This document shows positions 36,910 to 48,530 of a stretch of DNA of 64,000 bases, in pieces. Every line of letters starts with the position of its first letter. Within the stretch, counting starts at the first letter, position 1. The notes beneath the pieces are model-generated. The model was given only the letters and a program-made list of their open reading frames with translations. It did no database searches and was not told where the DNA came from. Source of the stretch: Botrytis cinerea B05.10 (Eukaryota > Ascomycota > Leotiomycetes > Helotiales > Sclerotiniaceae); NCBI RefSeq assembly GCF_000143535.2, contig NC_037316.1:310001-374000 (forward strand), given 5' to 3'. The translations under genes and the position numbers were made by a program.

Positions 36910-38082
36910 TCACATCGCAAGACCCTTCCCCCCACCAATGGGCAAAATAGGTATCCAACTCAACTTCAAAAGATTCTTCTCTCTGATCTCCTTTTGAAAC
37001 TGTTCTAGTTCCTCCACATCCCAATTCACAGACATAGTACTGCCTCTCAAGTAATCCGCTCTCGCCTGACTCAAATACAACGTCAACATCCCGCTCATTG
37101 CGGGATCATCGCGCGCATACGGAAGATTTTGCGGCTGTTGACTGGGCGTGGCGACGAGTCCTGGGAGGAGAGAGAATATGCGGAGAGTGGGATACGAGGC
37201 GTCTACAAATTCGACGAGGCGCTGTGCGCTTAGTTTTCCGATTCCGTTGGCGGGGTGTTGGATGTCGAGGATGGAGGTCGATGCGCTGTTCATTACTACG
37301 ATTGTTCCGGTTGGGTGGGCGGGGTTGGATTGCGTGTTTATGTAGTGGTGTATGCAGGAGTATACGCCTTTAGAGTTGATAGCCTAGTAGGTAGGTAGGT
37401 AGCTTTGTGTAAGCTTTCCCTTCATATCTTCATATATTCACAGCACGAAGCAAACAAACAAATGAAAAAACATACCATATAACCCCACCACTCATCTGTC
37501 CCCATCTCATGCACCAATCTCGAGGGCTCCAATACGGCCGCACAAAGCAAGACCACATCCGGACCTCTCCCAAACACTTTATGGGTCTGCTGAAATACAT
37601 GTTTCACTTCGTCATCAATGCTCACATCGGTTTTTATAACTAACACTTTGGTTTCGGCGTTGATGGCTCGGATTTGGAGAGCCGTTTCTTCGAGTGGCTC
37701 GATGCGGCGGCCGAGTATTATTATGCCGAGCGCGGATGCGTGGGCCCAGACGCGGGCCGCCGAGGAACCGATTCCTGTGCCGCCGCCTGTGATGAGCTGG
37801 TGGTGGGAATGGGGATTAGCGAATTTGCGAATGAGGGTATGTTGGGAAGAAGGGAATGGGAGTTCGGTTTTGATATGCTTCATCTGATTTGATGCGGGGA
37901 GAGAGAAATGAAGTGATATGACATAGAAAGAGAGGGTCGGTCTTTCTTACGATTATTTTTCCAGCTTGAGAATTACTTGGGTTGGATGGGAGGATGGCGG
38001 GATAGGGGTCCCGACGGATGGTCTTGGTTAGGCTGAATGGGAGGGTGTATGCATTGGGGTCAATGTCGATTTCTTGAGACAT
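36910..38082 (-). CDS. Classical short-chain dehydrogenase with catalytic Tyr replaced by Asn
   Basis: Three exons, 38082-37951, 37796-37476 and 37383-36910, encode 308 residues, all splice phases zero. The Rossmann loop is LITGGGTGIG immediately after the first junction (GKII|LITGGGTGIG). The second strand IIILGRR carries Arg after beta-2 (NADP preference). VLVIKTDVSIDD, VVLLCAAVLEP, INSKGVYSC and the active-site Ser strand TIVVMNSAST are in place. The expected Y-x-x-x-K reads N-G-I-G-K (Asn codon AAC, bases 37248-37246), one base from TAC. The rest of helix 6 (GKLSAQRLVEFVD) is intact. A 25-residue extension containing YTLPFSLTKTIRRDPYPAI precedes the fold. Substrate unknown. The protein may be catalytically impaired, a sequencing variant, or use another residue. 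Confidence 0.88.
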
Positions 38083-39540
38083 GGTCGGTGGAATGGATTT
38101 GATATGTTATGATAAGATTATGGGATCGAAGAAGAGAAGAGAAAAGATCTAGATGACTAGGGAGTGAGATTAGCTGAAATGGGTAAGCAAATATAGCGTG
38201 CGAGAAAATTGGATATCAGATTCGAGAAATATGTTTCGAGAGCCGAGTTGGGTTGGTGGATACTGAAGGATTGTGTTCATGTACTGCATTGCTTATTACT
38301 GTAGTAAAAGATGTATTTTACTCCCATAGCTGCGAGGGTAGGGTAGGAGAGTGTCAGTTGAACAGTCTGTCTTCCGGGACCAGACCGAAAATCCGCAGTA
38401 TGTAAGTCTATCACTTGCATTTTTTCGGGGTTTGGCCGTTTGCTACTAGCATCTCCGCATACACGAAACAGACGAATGCTCACGAAGAGATTTCTCTGAG
38501 TGCATGGGTGGGAGAAACTCTTGGGTGTACGGAGATGTCCCCGGTTCTTCCATGCATACATATATTTGTCATATTTCCCCTCGCGGGAGCTTGGCATGGC
38601 GGGCTGGCGTACTCTTTTGTTTTCTGATATTCGAATATTATAATATCGGGCCTTTTCTTCTGTGCTTGTTTATTGAGGACTGAAATGGAAGGTGAGATTC
38701 TCTCCTCGGTTTACTGGAAGGGGAAATCGGGTGGTTATAGAAGTCATATTTAGTGAGATACTATGAGAATCGAGATTATTATCTAATGGATTGGGAGCGG
38801 TTTTCGGGGGCGATGATGGGTATAGGAATATCTATGTATGAAATGAATTTTTAATGATGTGTTGAGCGGAGTGTATTGAGATGGGCTGAGATTAGGGGGT
38901 TTCTTTCTCTGTTTGGGTATGGAGGTAGACGGTTTCTTTCTTTCTTAATTTCTATTCTGATTCGAGTCTCTTGCTTTTTTTCTTCTCAGACTTGCTAGGG
39001 TCGGTATAGCGTACATCGAGCTTTTCGAAAAGTCAAAGGTTTGTCTGTCGAACTATGGTTCGCTAGGTTGTGATCCGAATCATCGGACTGAAGTATTTGA
39101 TGGCTCAAGTCTTGAGCTTAAATCTCTTGTGTATTGTGGAAATTTGTGATGTATATTATGTATATGTCTTGGTTAGTAATTCCTGAGCAGAAGGCCCGTC
39201 AAGTAATACTCAAAATATATTGGATTTCCTTTAGTAATTTATAACAAGGCTTATTTTGCATGCTAGTAAGTTGTACCGTAAATGTCTGCGGTGTATAAAA
39301 CGTGTGAATTTTTCAGGCAGTTAATAGACGAGAATCCAAAAGCAATTTTCTCTGAACAAATTCAATCCTCGAAGTAAAGAAATCGACTGTGGGACCTGTT
39401 GAATTTTGAGAATAAATTCATATATCATACTCCGTAGCATTTTTCCATCTCTTCTAAATCATCAATTCATACAATCAACTCATACTACACCTTCTTTCCA
39501 TTCCAAGCGAAAGAAAGCTCCCCTTCGCTAAGATGGATGT
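38083..39540. other. Intergenic, promoter of the SDR gene
   Basis: 1.5 kb without a supported gene. It contains the 5' flank of the SDR gene and the 3' flank of the rhodopsin-domain gene. No repeats of note. Confidence 0.5.
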
Positions 39541-40794
39541 CTATGCTTCATATTCCCTCACCAATCTATCTTGACTTATATCCTTCGTGCGTGTCTCCGC
39601 CGACTTTGTGTTTCCAAGACTATGATCTGAATTGAGAGGTAACCTCCTTGAGCTCAACTCCAAATTCTCATACGGATTAGAAGAAGTGCGGTATGATCTA
39701 TCGGACTTGTCTTTATCTGTAGATGCATCTCTCGTAGATCTGAATTTGCCGAAATAACTTAAAATGGTCGGACCTAGCAGAGAGAATTTAGCGTTGATGA
39801 CGGAGCGCCCGAATGTCGGGATGCATCCCATGATGATGACCATGTCTCCTTCCAAGAGACCGAGTGTCAGAATCGCGGTTTGGTTGTAATGCTCAAGAGT
39901 CTTGCTGCCGTGGTATGAATCGACTACCCAGACGGTTTTCAAGATTGACATGATCATGACGAAGAGTGATAGTGCTAAGAGAAAGATGAGACCGAATTTT
40001 TGGCGTCGTGGCATATTTCTAGGAGTGGAAAACAGTCAGGTAAAGATTTATGAAATGATTGTGAAGAAAGGACAGGGAATCTTAGAATGTACATACAAAT
40101 GCCAAATAATAAAAGCCGGGAACAAGACAAAGGTTATATCAGAAAGTGTCGAAGTAGCTTTCATGATAATCAGCGAACGCTTTGTTAAATTAACGCACTG
40201 GCACAAACGGCTACCACTCACTTTGATTGAAGACAGCAAAATACAGCCAAAGATCTGGATTCCATTGTTTTGTCACAGGTATCATCGGGTTCCAAATAGC
40301 TTGAACTGGAGTTATTTGGGCGAAAGAGATAATGATCACACCCGCTGTAAGCAGACTCAAAATCGTCATCAAGACGATCAAATATCTCTTCAACCAAAGA
40401 TGTACACCAAATAAGCGAATCAACAAGATGGTGACCGACAGTCTTGCGATCACAGAGACTGTCAATTGAGGTGGGCCCGCGATGTAATTATATTTCAACG
40501 CATTAACCTGGTCTTGAAAGCTGGGGGGGTTGCGAAATTGATACGCTATCGAGATGGTGGTTAAAACACGGGCGACAATCTGGTCTACCTATATGAAAGA
40601 ATCGTGAGTGCTGTCTGTCGTGGTTTCTGGGGAATGTATTTGCCGTCACTTACCATAGCTATAAGCATAAGCCAATCGTCCCATCCTAACCTAGCATTAT
40701 GTGTAATGCGCACCCAAAAGCGAATGGCAACAGCAATGACGGCCAAAATGGTGAATGCCACTGGTGTGCCGAGCAGCGCATTTTTCCCTTCCAT
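39541..40794 (-). CDS. Seven-TM fungal rhodopsin-domain integral membrane protein
   Basis: Integral membrane protein of the fungal rhodopsin-domain (Fung_rhodopsin, PTH11-related but without CFEM) family. Start ATG at 40794 (MEGKNALLGTPVAFTILAV); a GTG two codons upstream was not used. TM1 is followed by the family motif RFWVRITHNARLGWDDWLML, where WDD is diagnostic. Later exons give the helices VIARLSVTILLIRLFGVHLW, YLIVLMTILSLLTAGVIIIS, FTDITFVLFPAFIIWHLYV-like, and KFGLIFLLALSLFVMIMSI. The C-terminal cytosolic tail is hydrophilic with Ser/Arg/Lys clusters (DASTDKDKSDRSYRTSS). Four introns are inferred. The role is probably sensing or signalling at the plasma membrane, but ligand and output are unknown for most family members. 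Confidence 0.85.
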
Positions 40795-41797
40795 ATCCAC
40801 CGCGGAAGATGGGAAACTCTATGACGAAACCGAGAGAGACACTCGGATTTGACGGAGTCGAGAAGTCCAGGTTGAGAATTGGTTTGGAAGATGGCCAGTA
40901 CCGATTAAGATAAACTGGGTCCGATAATTGTTAAAAGAAAGGAGATTCAAGAGAATTTAGGTTCTAGAGACAAAGATGGAAAAATTTGGTAGTGCGGTTG
41001 CGGGGTGAAAGGCTCAGAGGATTCACGTAGGCTTACGAAGTCTTTAACAGAGTATCTAACCATATCTGCTGGATATATTTGCCGCGCAGGAATATTTGTG
41101 GACGGCGAAGCTGCTTGGCTTGATGCTTGTCAGATCCCCCACGCCCAGAAGACAGGACAGGATCTTGTCAGACGCGGAGGGGTTGTGTTAACTACCTGGG
41201 TAGGTTAATGTGACGTTAAAAATACGAGCTAAAATTCGAAAAAGTTTATTTACCCCGTGTATGATCTACATTACACCCCGGGACACATTACTGGTTATGA
41301 TACGTTCTGCATGCCGGCAAATTTGAAGATTATTTATGGTTAAATTTTGCGATGAGTGTTACGACCCTAGGTCGCATTCGGTAATCATAAGCTTATTAAT
41401 GTTCCGGTGAAAGAGCCTTATGTCAAACGGACATAAACACATCTTTTTGCAGCGCCCAGCTCGTGTTGCCTATTGATAAATACACATTATGCCTAAATGT
41501 AACGTTCGGAGCCAAGAATTTTCCAATCTTGTTGACTGCACAGAGCAGTAAGGCCGGCCGAATTTGCTGGTCTCAAATTGCAGTGTTACATTAATTCTTT
41601 GGATCGTATGTTGGACTCGATCTGGATCCTAGTACTGAGAGAACCTCGAAGCTACGAGCAGAGTGTGCAATCTAATAGAACGTAGATAGAATGAGCACTG
41701 TTGAATGAAAGGAACAAATCATTATTGTTCAAGTTACTTCCTACGGGAATTTATAACTATCACCAGATAACACTTTCTCGAAGCTCTTACGCCAAAC
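40795..41797. other. Intergenic, left border of the biosynthetic cluster
   Basis: No supported gene. 5' flank of the rhodopsin-domain gene and 3' flank of the P450 gene. Confidence 0.5.
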
Positions 41798-43448
41798 TCA
41801 TGCCCTTCGACGACGAACACTCATTTCCACATATTCAGGCGGTAGCATCATGTTCAGCAAAGCTTGTCTCTTATACTGCCTGCCATCAAACTCAATATCA
41901 TAGTTCATGGCAACATAAGCAAGAGCTTGCTTGATTGTCTGGGTAGCGAACCAGCGTCCAGGGCATTGAAATTTCCCATATCCAAAGGGCAGGAAGGATT
42001 CGGTGATAGTGGTGCAAAGTTCTCGCTCGCCAAGCTCTTGCTCGCATTTCTCTATTTCCTCATACTTTCGCGAGAAGCGGAAAGCGTCATATCGCAGAGG
42101 ATTTGGGTAGGAGTCGGGATCGAGGTGCATTGGCTGTGTAGCAAAAACCATTCGCATGCCTGAAGGGATCTGAATTCCGTTACCGAGGTCGACTTTGCCT
42201 GAGACGACATCTATTGGAATGCTGGTGGCCCCAACATCAGAAACGCGCATGGACTCGCGTAACGCGGAATCGACACGAAATAGGCTGTCAACTGCTTGTT
42301 TTGTCGACAAGCCTCCATGTTCTGCGGATACACATTTGCATTCCGCAACCAATCCAGCGACAAATGAGGTCTTCTCTGGACTCTTGTAGAGATCAAGCAC
42401 AGAACTACAGAAAATGTAACCCATTGCAAAGACAAATGCAATGCACAAGACGAGAATTCGGTCAGAAATCTTGTCGGGTTCCATTTCTTTTGCATCTAAT
42501 TTACTGCAATGTTCAATTAACCATTGGAGAAAATCATCCTAAAGCTATTCGTCAGTAACGACACATAGTACTTTATAGTTAGGTATGTACCGGTTTTTCG
42601 GACCCTGCCTTGTGATCCTTGAATCCACGGATCCTCTGCTCGATCAACGGCCTAAGTATTCTTCGGCAACGTGCCTGGTAGTACTTTGATGGCCATGATA
42701 TGATTCTCGCTAGCACTGGCCTGGAAAAGGGGGGCAGACAGTTGATGATAGATGTTCCTTTAAAGAGATAATTCGCATACATCCTTGCATTCTCCAACAA
42801 GGATTCATCACGGCAAAGAGGTAATCCGATGAGAATGCGGAATCCGGCCTGCGTGATAACTCGTGTGCAATTGTCCCAAGCATTTATGCTCGTCCACGTT
42901 TCAGAGGTTCCCCAATATTTGCGGAATGCTACATCAATTTCTTCTTCTGTTATGGCGGCGAGGGAGCTGACTACTTCTGCTTGTCTAAGCTTCTTGCGAG
43001 CAATATCAAATTGGATGAGATTGTCTATCACATCGCGGTCGGAAATCATATAAGGTAGCTGGAGGTGATCCATTTTGGCTTGATGGCGAGCCATCGAAGG
43101 ATAGACCTTCTGGGTTAGATGTAGTAACGATGGTGGAAGCACAACTACAGAGCCTCCTGTCCACATAGTAGGGAGAATGAATGGCCGATTTTGAGCTTTG
43201 CAAAACTTGTCGTACCCATCTTGCGTGTTCTGCTGATAGGAGAATGCGGATCCGATTACAGCACGAGTCCATGAGAAAATGCCGCCGGATGAGACACCAA
43301 TGGGTTCAACTTTGGTCCATACATCAACTTCGTCCTTGTTTTGGAAGAATGTCTGAAAAAGAAGCCGTGAGAGTATGATAACTGTAATCAACAAAACTAA
43401 TAGAAGTAATTGAGTGCCCATTGTCCAAGACATAATTGCTATTGACAT
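41798..43448 (-). CDS. Cytochrome P450 monooxygenase (cluster tailoring enzyme)
   Basis: ER-anchored P450. Two exons, 43448-42591 and 42538-41798, join in frame (SEKP|DDFLQWLIEHCSK) to give 532 residues. The N-terminal anchor is MGTQLLLLVLLITVIIL. The K-helix ExxR is seen as ALRESMR, the PERF-like region as YDAFRFSRKYEE, and the heme loop as FLPFGYGKFQCPGRWFA with the thiolate Cys. The overall style (DDFLQWLI, SALRESMRVSD) resembles the ent-kaurene-oxidase/CYP68-like group of fungal secondary metabolism. The I-helix (LCIAFVFAMGYIFCSSVLDL) lacks the usual AGxDT. It sits next to the MFS exporter and within 10 kb of the NRPS-like synthetase, so oxidation of that product is the simplest proposal. 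Reaction not predictable. Confidence 0.9.
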
Positions 43449-44561
43449 TCAGAAGAGGAAATGAGTAGCGGCTCTTAGATCTAAAATTACTCTGTAAGAA
43501 ATCGGCAGTATTGAATGAGCAGTCTATCGTAGTTGAGTGTTAGAATGCACACGTCTGCGGAGAGTTTGCTATCATTTTTCTCCTCATTTCGAGCCTTGGA
43601 GTCTCAAAACTTTACACCCCGCAAAGAATATGGAGTACTCTAACAAGAAGAGAAGGTGCATCGGCTTTTTCTGTGGCATGTTTTTATATACCCCTTCATT
43701 GGCTCACATCCACATTCTGATCAGGACTAATCCGGCTGTAAATCCGTGTGGCGTTTGCCTGTGGGAAAATCAAAATCGTTGTCAGCATAAGCGCTGGACG
43801 ATCCTTCCAAACTCAATGCATTTAAATATGAAAGAGGGTGGTCAGCAAAATTTTCGTCTGGAGTGATCTTTTTCTGCAATAATCACTTCCCACCGAGTAA
43901 GCCGGCAGAAGATTGATCTTCACATTGCATAGAGGTTATATTGAATCCAAAAGGCTTAGGATTCAAATATGGAAGAGGGTGGTCAGCAAAATCTTCATTT
44001 GTAATCGTCTTTTTCTTGGATAATCACGTCTCACCGAGTGAGCCTATAGAAGATCGATCTCCTGCATTGCCTAGAGGTTACATTAAATTTAAAAGGCTTG
44101 GTATCTATCCAGCCTCGTAAAATTTCGAATGCCGGGATCGAAAGATACTGCTCTTTTTGGTAGTAAGTGATACAAGTGTGTAACGGTAGTATTGTTCTGC
44201 GAGATTCTGATGTAATCACTCAGTCGTATCAGAATACTGTACGAAGTAGCAAGGTAGATTTTTAGGCTTTAATATCTATTAGTTGCCTGTCCTGTAATAA
44301 TTATGCTTCAGGCTATAATAAGAGCAGGCGATGAAAATTAGCGAGCCAGGGTGGAATCTTGGCTTGTGGACTGTTCTATCATAATTAAAAAAGGCGTTGA
44401 GTCAGAAAAAGAATACAATATACTTCGTTATTACTAATGAATGGGAATTGATCTATGCTATGCTATGTCGTTCTTTTCTAAACCTTAGCCCAATAGATGC
44501 ATAGCAAATTTTACTCGTGACTTACGCTTAGATGAATGAAAAATTCTTTCTTCTTTCAACC
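43449..44561. promoter_or_regulatory. P450 promoter region with tandem duplication
   Basis: 1.1 kb between the P450 start and the MFS 3' end. It contains the 141-bp head-to-tail duplication listed separately. No TATA assignment attempted. Confidence 0.45.
43824..44105. repeat. Tandem direct duplication, period about 141 bp, upstream of P450
   Basis: Copy 1 begins AAATATGAAAGAGGGTGG at 43824 and copy 2 begins AAATATGGAAGAGGGTGG at 43965. Both continue with GTCAGCAAAAT, ATAATCAC, CACCGAGT, AGAAGAT and AGAGGTTA before AAAAGGCTT near the end. They are similar along the full length with scattered substitutions and few indels. Confidence 0.88.
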
Positions 44562-46746
44562 CTACGCCTTTGTGATTCCATTCTCTGTGCTTTCTTTTAC
44601 TTTTTTATCCTGTCCATTCTGTTCATCCGTTGCTTTTATGCTCACATTTTGCCAACCCAATCCCCAAAGAACGAACCCACACATTACGCCCATAGCAGCC
44701 ACTAAGTAGAAAGCGCGATCTATACTATTAGAGTATGCCAGTAAAACACCAGGAAGATCAGTTTCATCAACAAAGGCTCGGAATCCTGTAGCTCCAGCGT
44801 CGATAATGGCAGTAGCGTTGATGTGCGGTGCATGCTGGGGAAGTTGTGATTCAAGAGCGTTATCAAAGATTACGTTGCATATAACCAGGACGATAGCAGG
44901 ACCTAATGTTTGTCCAAAGATAAGGAAGGCCATTGCAGATGAAAGCTCTTCTCCTGTTGTTGCTGCTTGTATTGCAATGATGGTCTATATATTATATTAG
45001 TAATAACTTCCAAATTTGCTTAGAGACATGACGACGAACCACTTGAAGACCAGCGCCTGAGCCAATTCCAGAAAGGACTTGAAATCCAGCCCATTTTCCA
45101 CTTGAACTATTAGGACCTAGTGTCGAATACAAGCCAGCGCCAATAGACATCAGAACCGTCGAGAAAATCGCGAAAGGGATCAGATATCCCACTTTCATTA
45201 CTAGTAAAAACGTCAGTCATAATGAAGATATCGAATTAGCGATGAATTCTTCGCCAACTTACTCATTGGACCCGAAAGTCCGGCCATAAATAGCTGCGGA
45301 AGGATTGTTGGCAGCAAGTATACACCGCTGAGCATGGCATTGGTATTTAAGATAGCCTGGAAATATATGGGAAGAAAACAGATCGCTCCGTAAAGACAGG
45401 CCATCATGAAGGCCTGATAGAGAACAGCCATCGCGACAACCCGTTTGGTAACCAATGAAAGCGGGAGCATAGCTTTGTCACCAAGCCGACTGTTCCACCA
45501 ATACCAAACAACAATAGTTGCTGCAAAGCCGCAGAATAGCCCGATGACTTGTGAAGAGTTCCATGCAAATTGATTCCCTCCATATTGAAGTGCGAGAAGA
45601 AGCATCACTATGGCTGGTGCAAAGAGACAAAATCCGATCAAGTCGAGATAGTGATGTAGCTTAGGAAGAATAGTTCGAATCGGTGCTTTGCGCGTTTGCT
45701 CGGGAATGCGAAGTAAGATAATGGCAATCGACGAAACAGCTCCGAGTGGCAGATTGATGTAAAAGCCTAAGCTTGTTAGAATAGATGGAGGGATCATGGG
45801 ACATTTCACTTACACCAGCGCCATGTAGTAAACGTTGTGAATACGCCACCGAGTAACGGTCCTACGACAAGTCCGAGTTGGTTGACTGGTATATTAACTT
45901 TAGCTTGCGTCTTATATCGGCGGAAGAGCACTCACGGCCTAGAGTTATCCCAATTAGATCTATGAAGTAAAGTCAGCAACCTTGAGTTCCAAATAATCAT
46001 GTGAGTGTTTCCGCAGGAGATGTTCATTACATACTTGCGCGTTTCTCTGGCGCTGCGCAGCTAGAAATTATAGTAAGAGCACCACTTAGAATGCCGGCAG
46101 CACCCAAACCAGCGACGGCTCTGCCACATATCAACATAACAGAAGAATTGGCCACACCACATAAAAGCGATCCTAGCTCGAAGATTGAGAAGAAGGTCAG
46201 AAAGACCCACTAGATATCTTGTCAGCAAAAACAATGCGGTTTTTTTTCTAGAAAACAATACCTTCGTCTTGAAATGAGTGTAAATTTTGCCTGTCAAAGG
46301 CTGTGGAGCTGCACTGGAGGATTTTCAACTCTTGATTCTTCTGCTTTATCTTGGATAATGAAAAAGGATAGCATACCTTCCAAACTGATATGCACTGGCG
46401 TACCATCCAACATCTCTGAGAGATTTGAACTGATTAGTTATACGCGGAATAGCCTGTATGTCAAGATATCAGACAAAATCTGGAGAATGGAAAATAGAGA
46501 ACAGCATACCGTACTAACGATCATATTATCTACTAGAACAAGAAAACAGGAAAATGCGACGCTTGCAATAATGATTGCTAATTTCACTCCGGATACGTAT
46601 TCCACCTGGTACTCAACCTCGTCAACTGGTTTAGTCTCTAACCTCAGTCTAGAGCCATTGATTTTGGAATCGCTGGAGCTAGGGTTTCGTTCAACTGTCT
46701 TCTCGTCATCTTCTGGAGATGAGGATTTTGTCGCAGTGTTCTCCAT
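44562..46746 (-). CDS. MFS exporter, DHA2/14-TM drug:H+ antiporter type
   Basis: Plasma-membrane efflux transporter of the 14-spanner DHA2 family, which includes secondary-metabolite exporters such as ToxA-type pumps. Start ATG at 46746 (MENTATKSSSPEDDEKT); an upstream GTG-opened extension was not used. The hydrophilic N-terminus (about 60 residues) precedes TM1 (LAIIIASVAFSCFLVLVDN). About seven introns separate the blocks: the segment with CGRAVAGLGAAGILSGAL (motif similar to the family's antiporter region), FYINLPLGAVSSIAIILLR, YLDLIGFCLFAPAIVMLLLA, the long exon 45809-45255, VGYLIPFAIFSTVLMSIGAG, FQVLSGIGSGAGLQV, and the last exon (SAMAFLIFGQTLGPAIVLVI to the stop at 44562). It diverges from the O-methyltransferase, sharing a 1.8-kb promoter. 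The position between P450 and methyltransferase suggests export of, or self-protection against, the cluster product. Confidence 0.9.
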
Positions 46747-48530
46747 CCTGTATTTCTTCGTGGCTCTTGTTGCTAGAGCACAGAATGAATTCACTGTGAG
46801 GAGAAGTTGTTAGGAGAGAAAAAGAAGCGTTGAAGGCATGACATTGCCGTTTGTGTGGTTACACAGGCTGTACGATTGGCCATGTTGTCTTTTACTCCAA
46901 ACTACACCCTAGGTACTTTTCTTTTCGATTGGTAAGGTTAAGGCTACTGTACAAGCAAAATTTCAGATTGGAAGCAGTGCCACCCAGTGTACCAATAAAG
47001 ACATAATGATTATTAGTGCTCATGTATCCTTATCAGTCTTGCTGTCTAGGTCATTATAGTGGTCGTGGTAATGTCATTGTGGTGGTAATGAAATACTTGG
47101 CAGTATCATCATTATCTTAATTGGGTACGACTCTTACCTGAATAGGCACGGCTTGAAAGGATAAAAGGATAACATGGCCGGCCATAAGTATACATCGCTC
47201 TATTACTTGTTGCTTATATATTTGATATTTATCAGGACAGCATTGGTGGAGGGTAGAGAAGCAAAACGATTCGTCTTCAGTCTTTGGTCATTCTCCAAAT
47301 AAGATGATCGGTGAAGCAGTATGATATGATTTCGGGGCGGCTTTTGAGAGATAATATTGCGCCTCAATTTTGTGCCTCATTATTACATGAACGAAGGCTT
47401 TTTCTTCATATGATTTTTGACTTCTGTTTATGGCGCCTTAATAGGGATGTCGGAATTTTAAAAAATGGGCATGGTTTGTAAAAATTGCTTTTTCAAAACT
47501 AACCTTACCCCTTTAAAAAGAGAACATCATATTTACGAATTTTTAAACGACAACACTAGCGCCCCATAGCTGGAGTAGAAGCTAGGACATATTCACCCGC
47601 TCCCTGTTCAAGTGCCGGTGGTGGAGCTCAGAATGATTAAAATCCCCCGATTGATTTCTCCCGCCCCAGTTGTAAGCTTACTGGCAGGGATTGTATGTCG
47701 AAATAAGACCCTGTTCAAGCGCCGGGGGTGGGAACTTGCTAATGCAACAGTAAGCCGACCTGGTTAATTCTCCCGATCCCGATTTTGCTCCCCGCATTTT
47801 GTCTGATTTATCCTCTTGTTGGATCACATGTATGTTGAAATCAAGCAACAAGCTGCTCTAATTCAACAGATTTGATTTTAATATTACCCTAATAAGCTAC
47901 GGGGACAAAGCAATCTTTCCCCGTGAAATTGGAAATTGTATTGGGCGAAAGAAAGCCATTACTGAAAAGAGTTCCGGTGCACCAATAGCGTCTCGCCAAA
48001 ATTCTTTTTGCGTGCCAGTGCTACCTAGGTAATACTAGATATAGTACTGGCGTCCGTCCAGTCAGCATGCACACAAAATAAGGAACGAATTTGAAGAAGA
48101 CAAGCTTCAACGTTCCCTGTGAAACTTGTCTTTAGGGCTTAGAATGTCATAATGCTAATGGGAGCGGAAAAGCAAACAGGACCAGATCAAGGCTCTAACA
48201 CCCCCGGAGGACCCTTTTCAACGAGCAATTCGTTACTTTCACGTGCAACCCAGGGCTTAGCGCTCTCATAGAAATCCCTGAGAATGACCTCGGGAGTGTA
48301 AGCTAGCTAGCCTATAGCCCATGACTCACGTCTTATACCCCGCTGGAACCCCAGTGAAGCAAGCTCTCAGTTAGGAACAGCCTCCATGCGACTACAATAG
48401 CACTCTTTTCTGAGTATCATCAAATTTCTGCTTTTTTGATCTTTGTCTGATTGTTGAGTGTGATAATCAACTGCATTGCCATCTATCTACGTTTTCTTCC
48501 ACCTCAGATAGCTTAAACAGTCAAATCAAA
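46747..48530. promoter_or_regulatory. Divergent promoter between MFS exporter and O-methyltransferase
   Basis: 1.8 kb of non-coding DNA with both flanking genes transcribed outwards, so it probably holds control sites for both. It contains a short degenerate direct repeat (47602 and 47709). No pathway-specific transcription-factor gene lies within it. Confidence 0.5.
47602..47795. repeat. Degenerate direct repeat in the divergent promoter
   Basis: CCCTGTTCAAGTGCCGGTGG at 47602 recurs as CCCTGTTCAAGCGCCGGGGG at 47709. In each copy a TTCTCCCG motif followed by a C-rich stretch comes about 50-60 bases later. Spacing is 107 bp. Confidence 0.75.
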
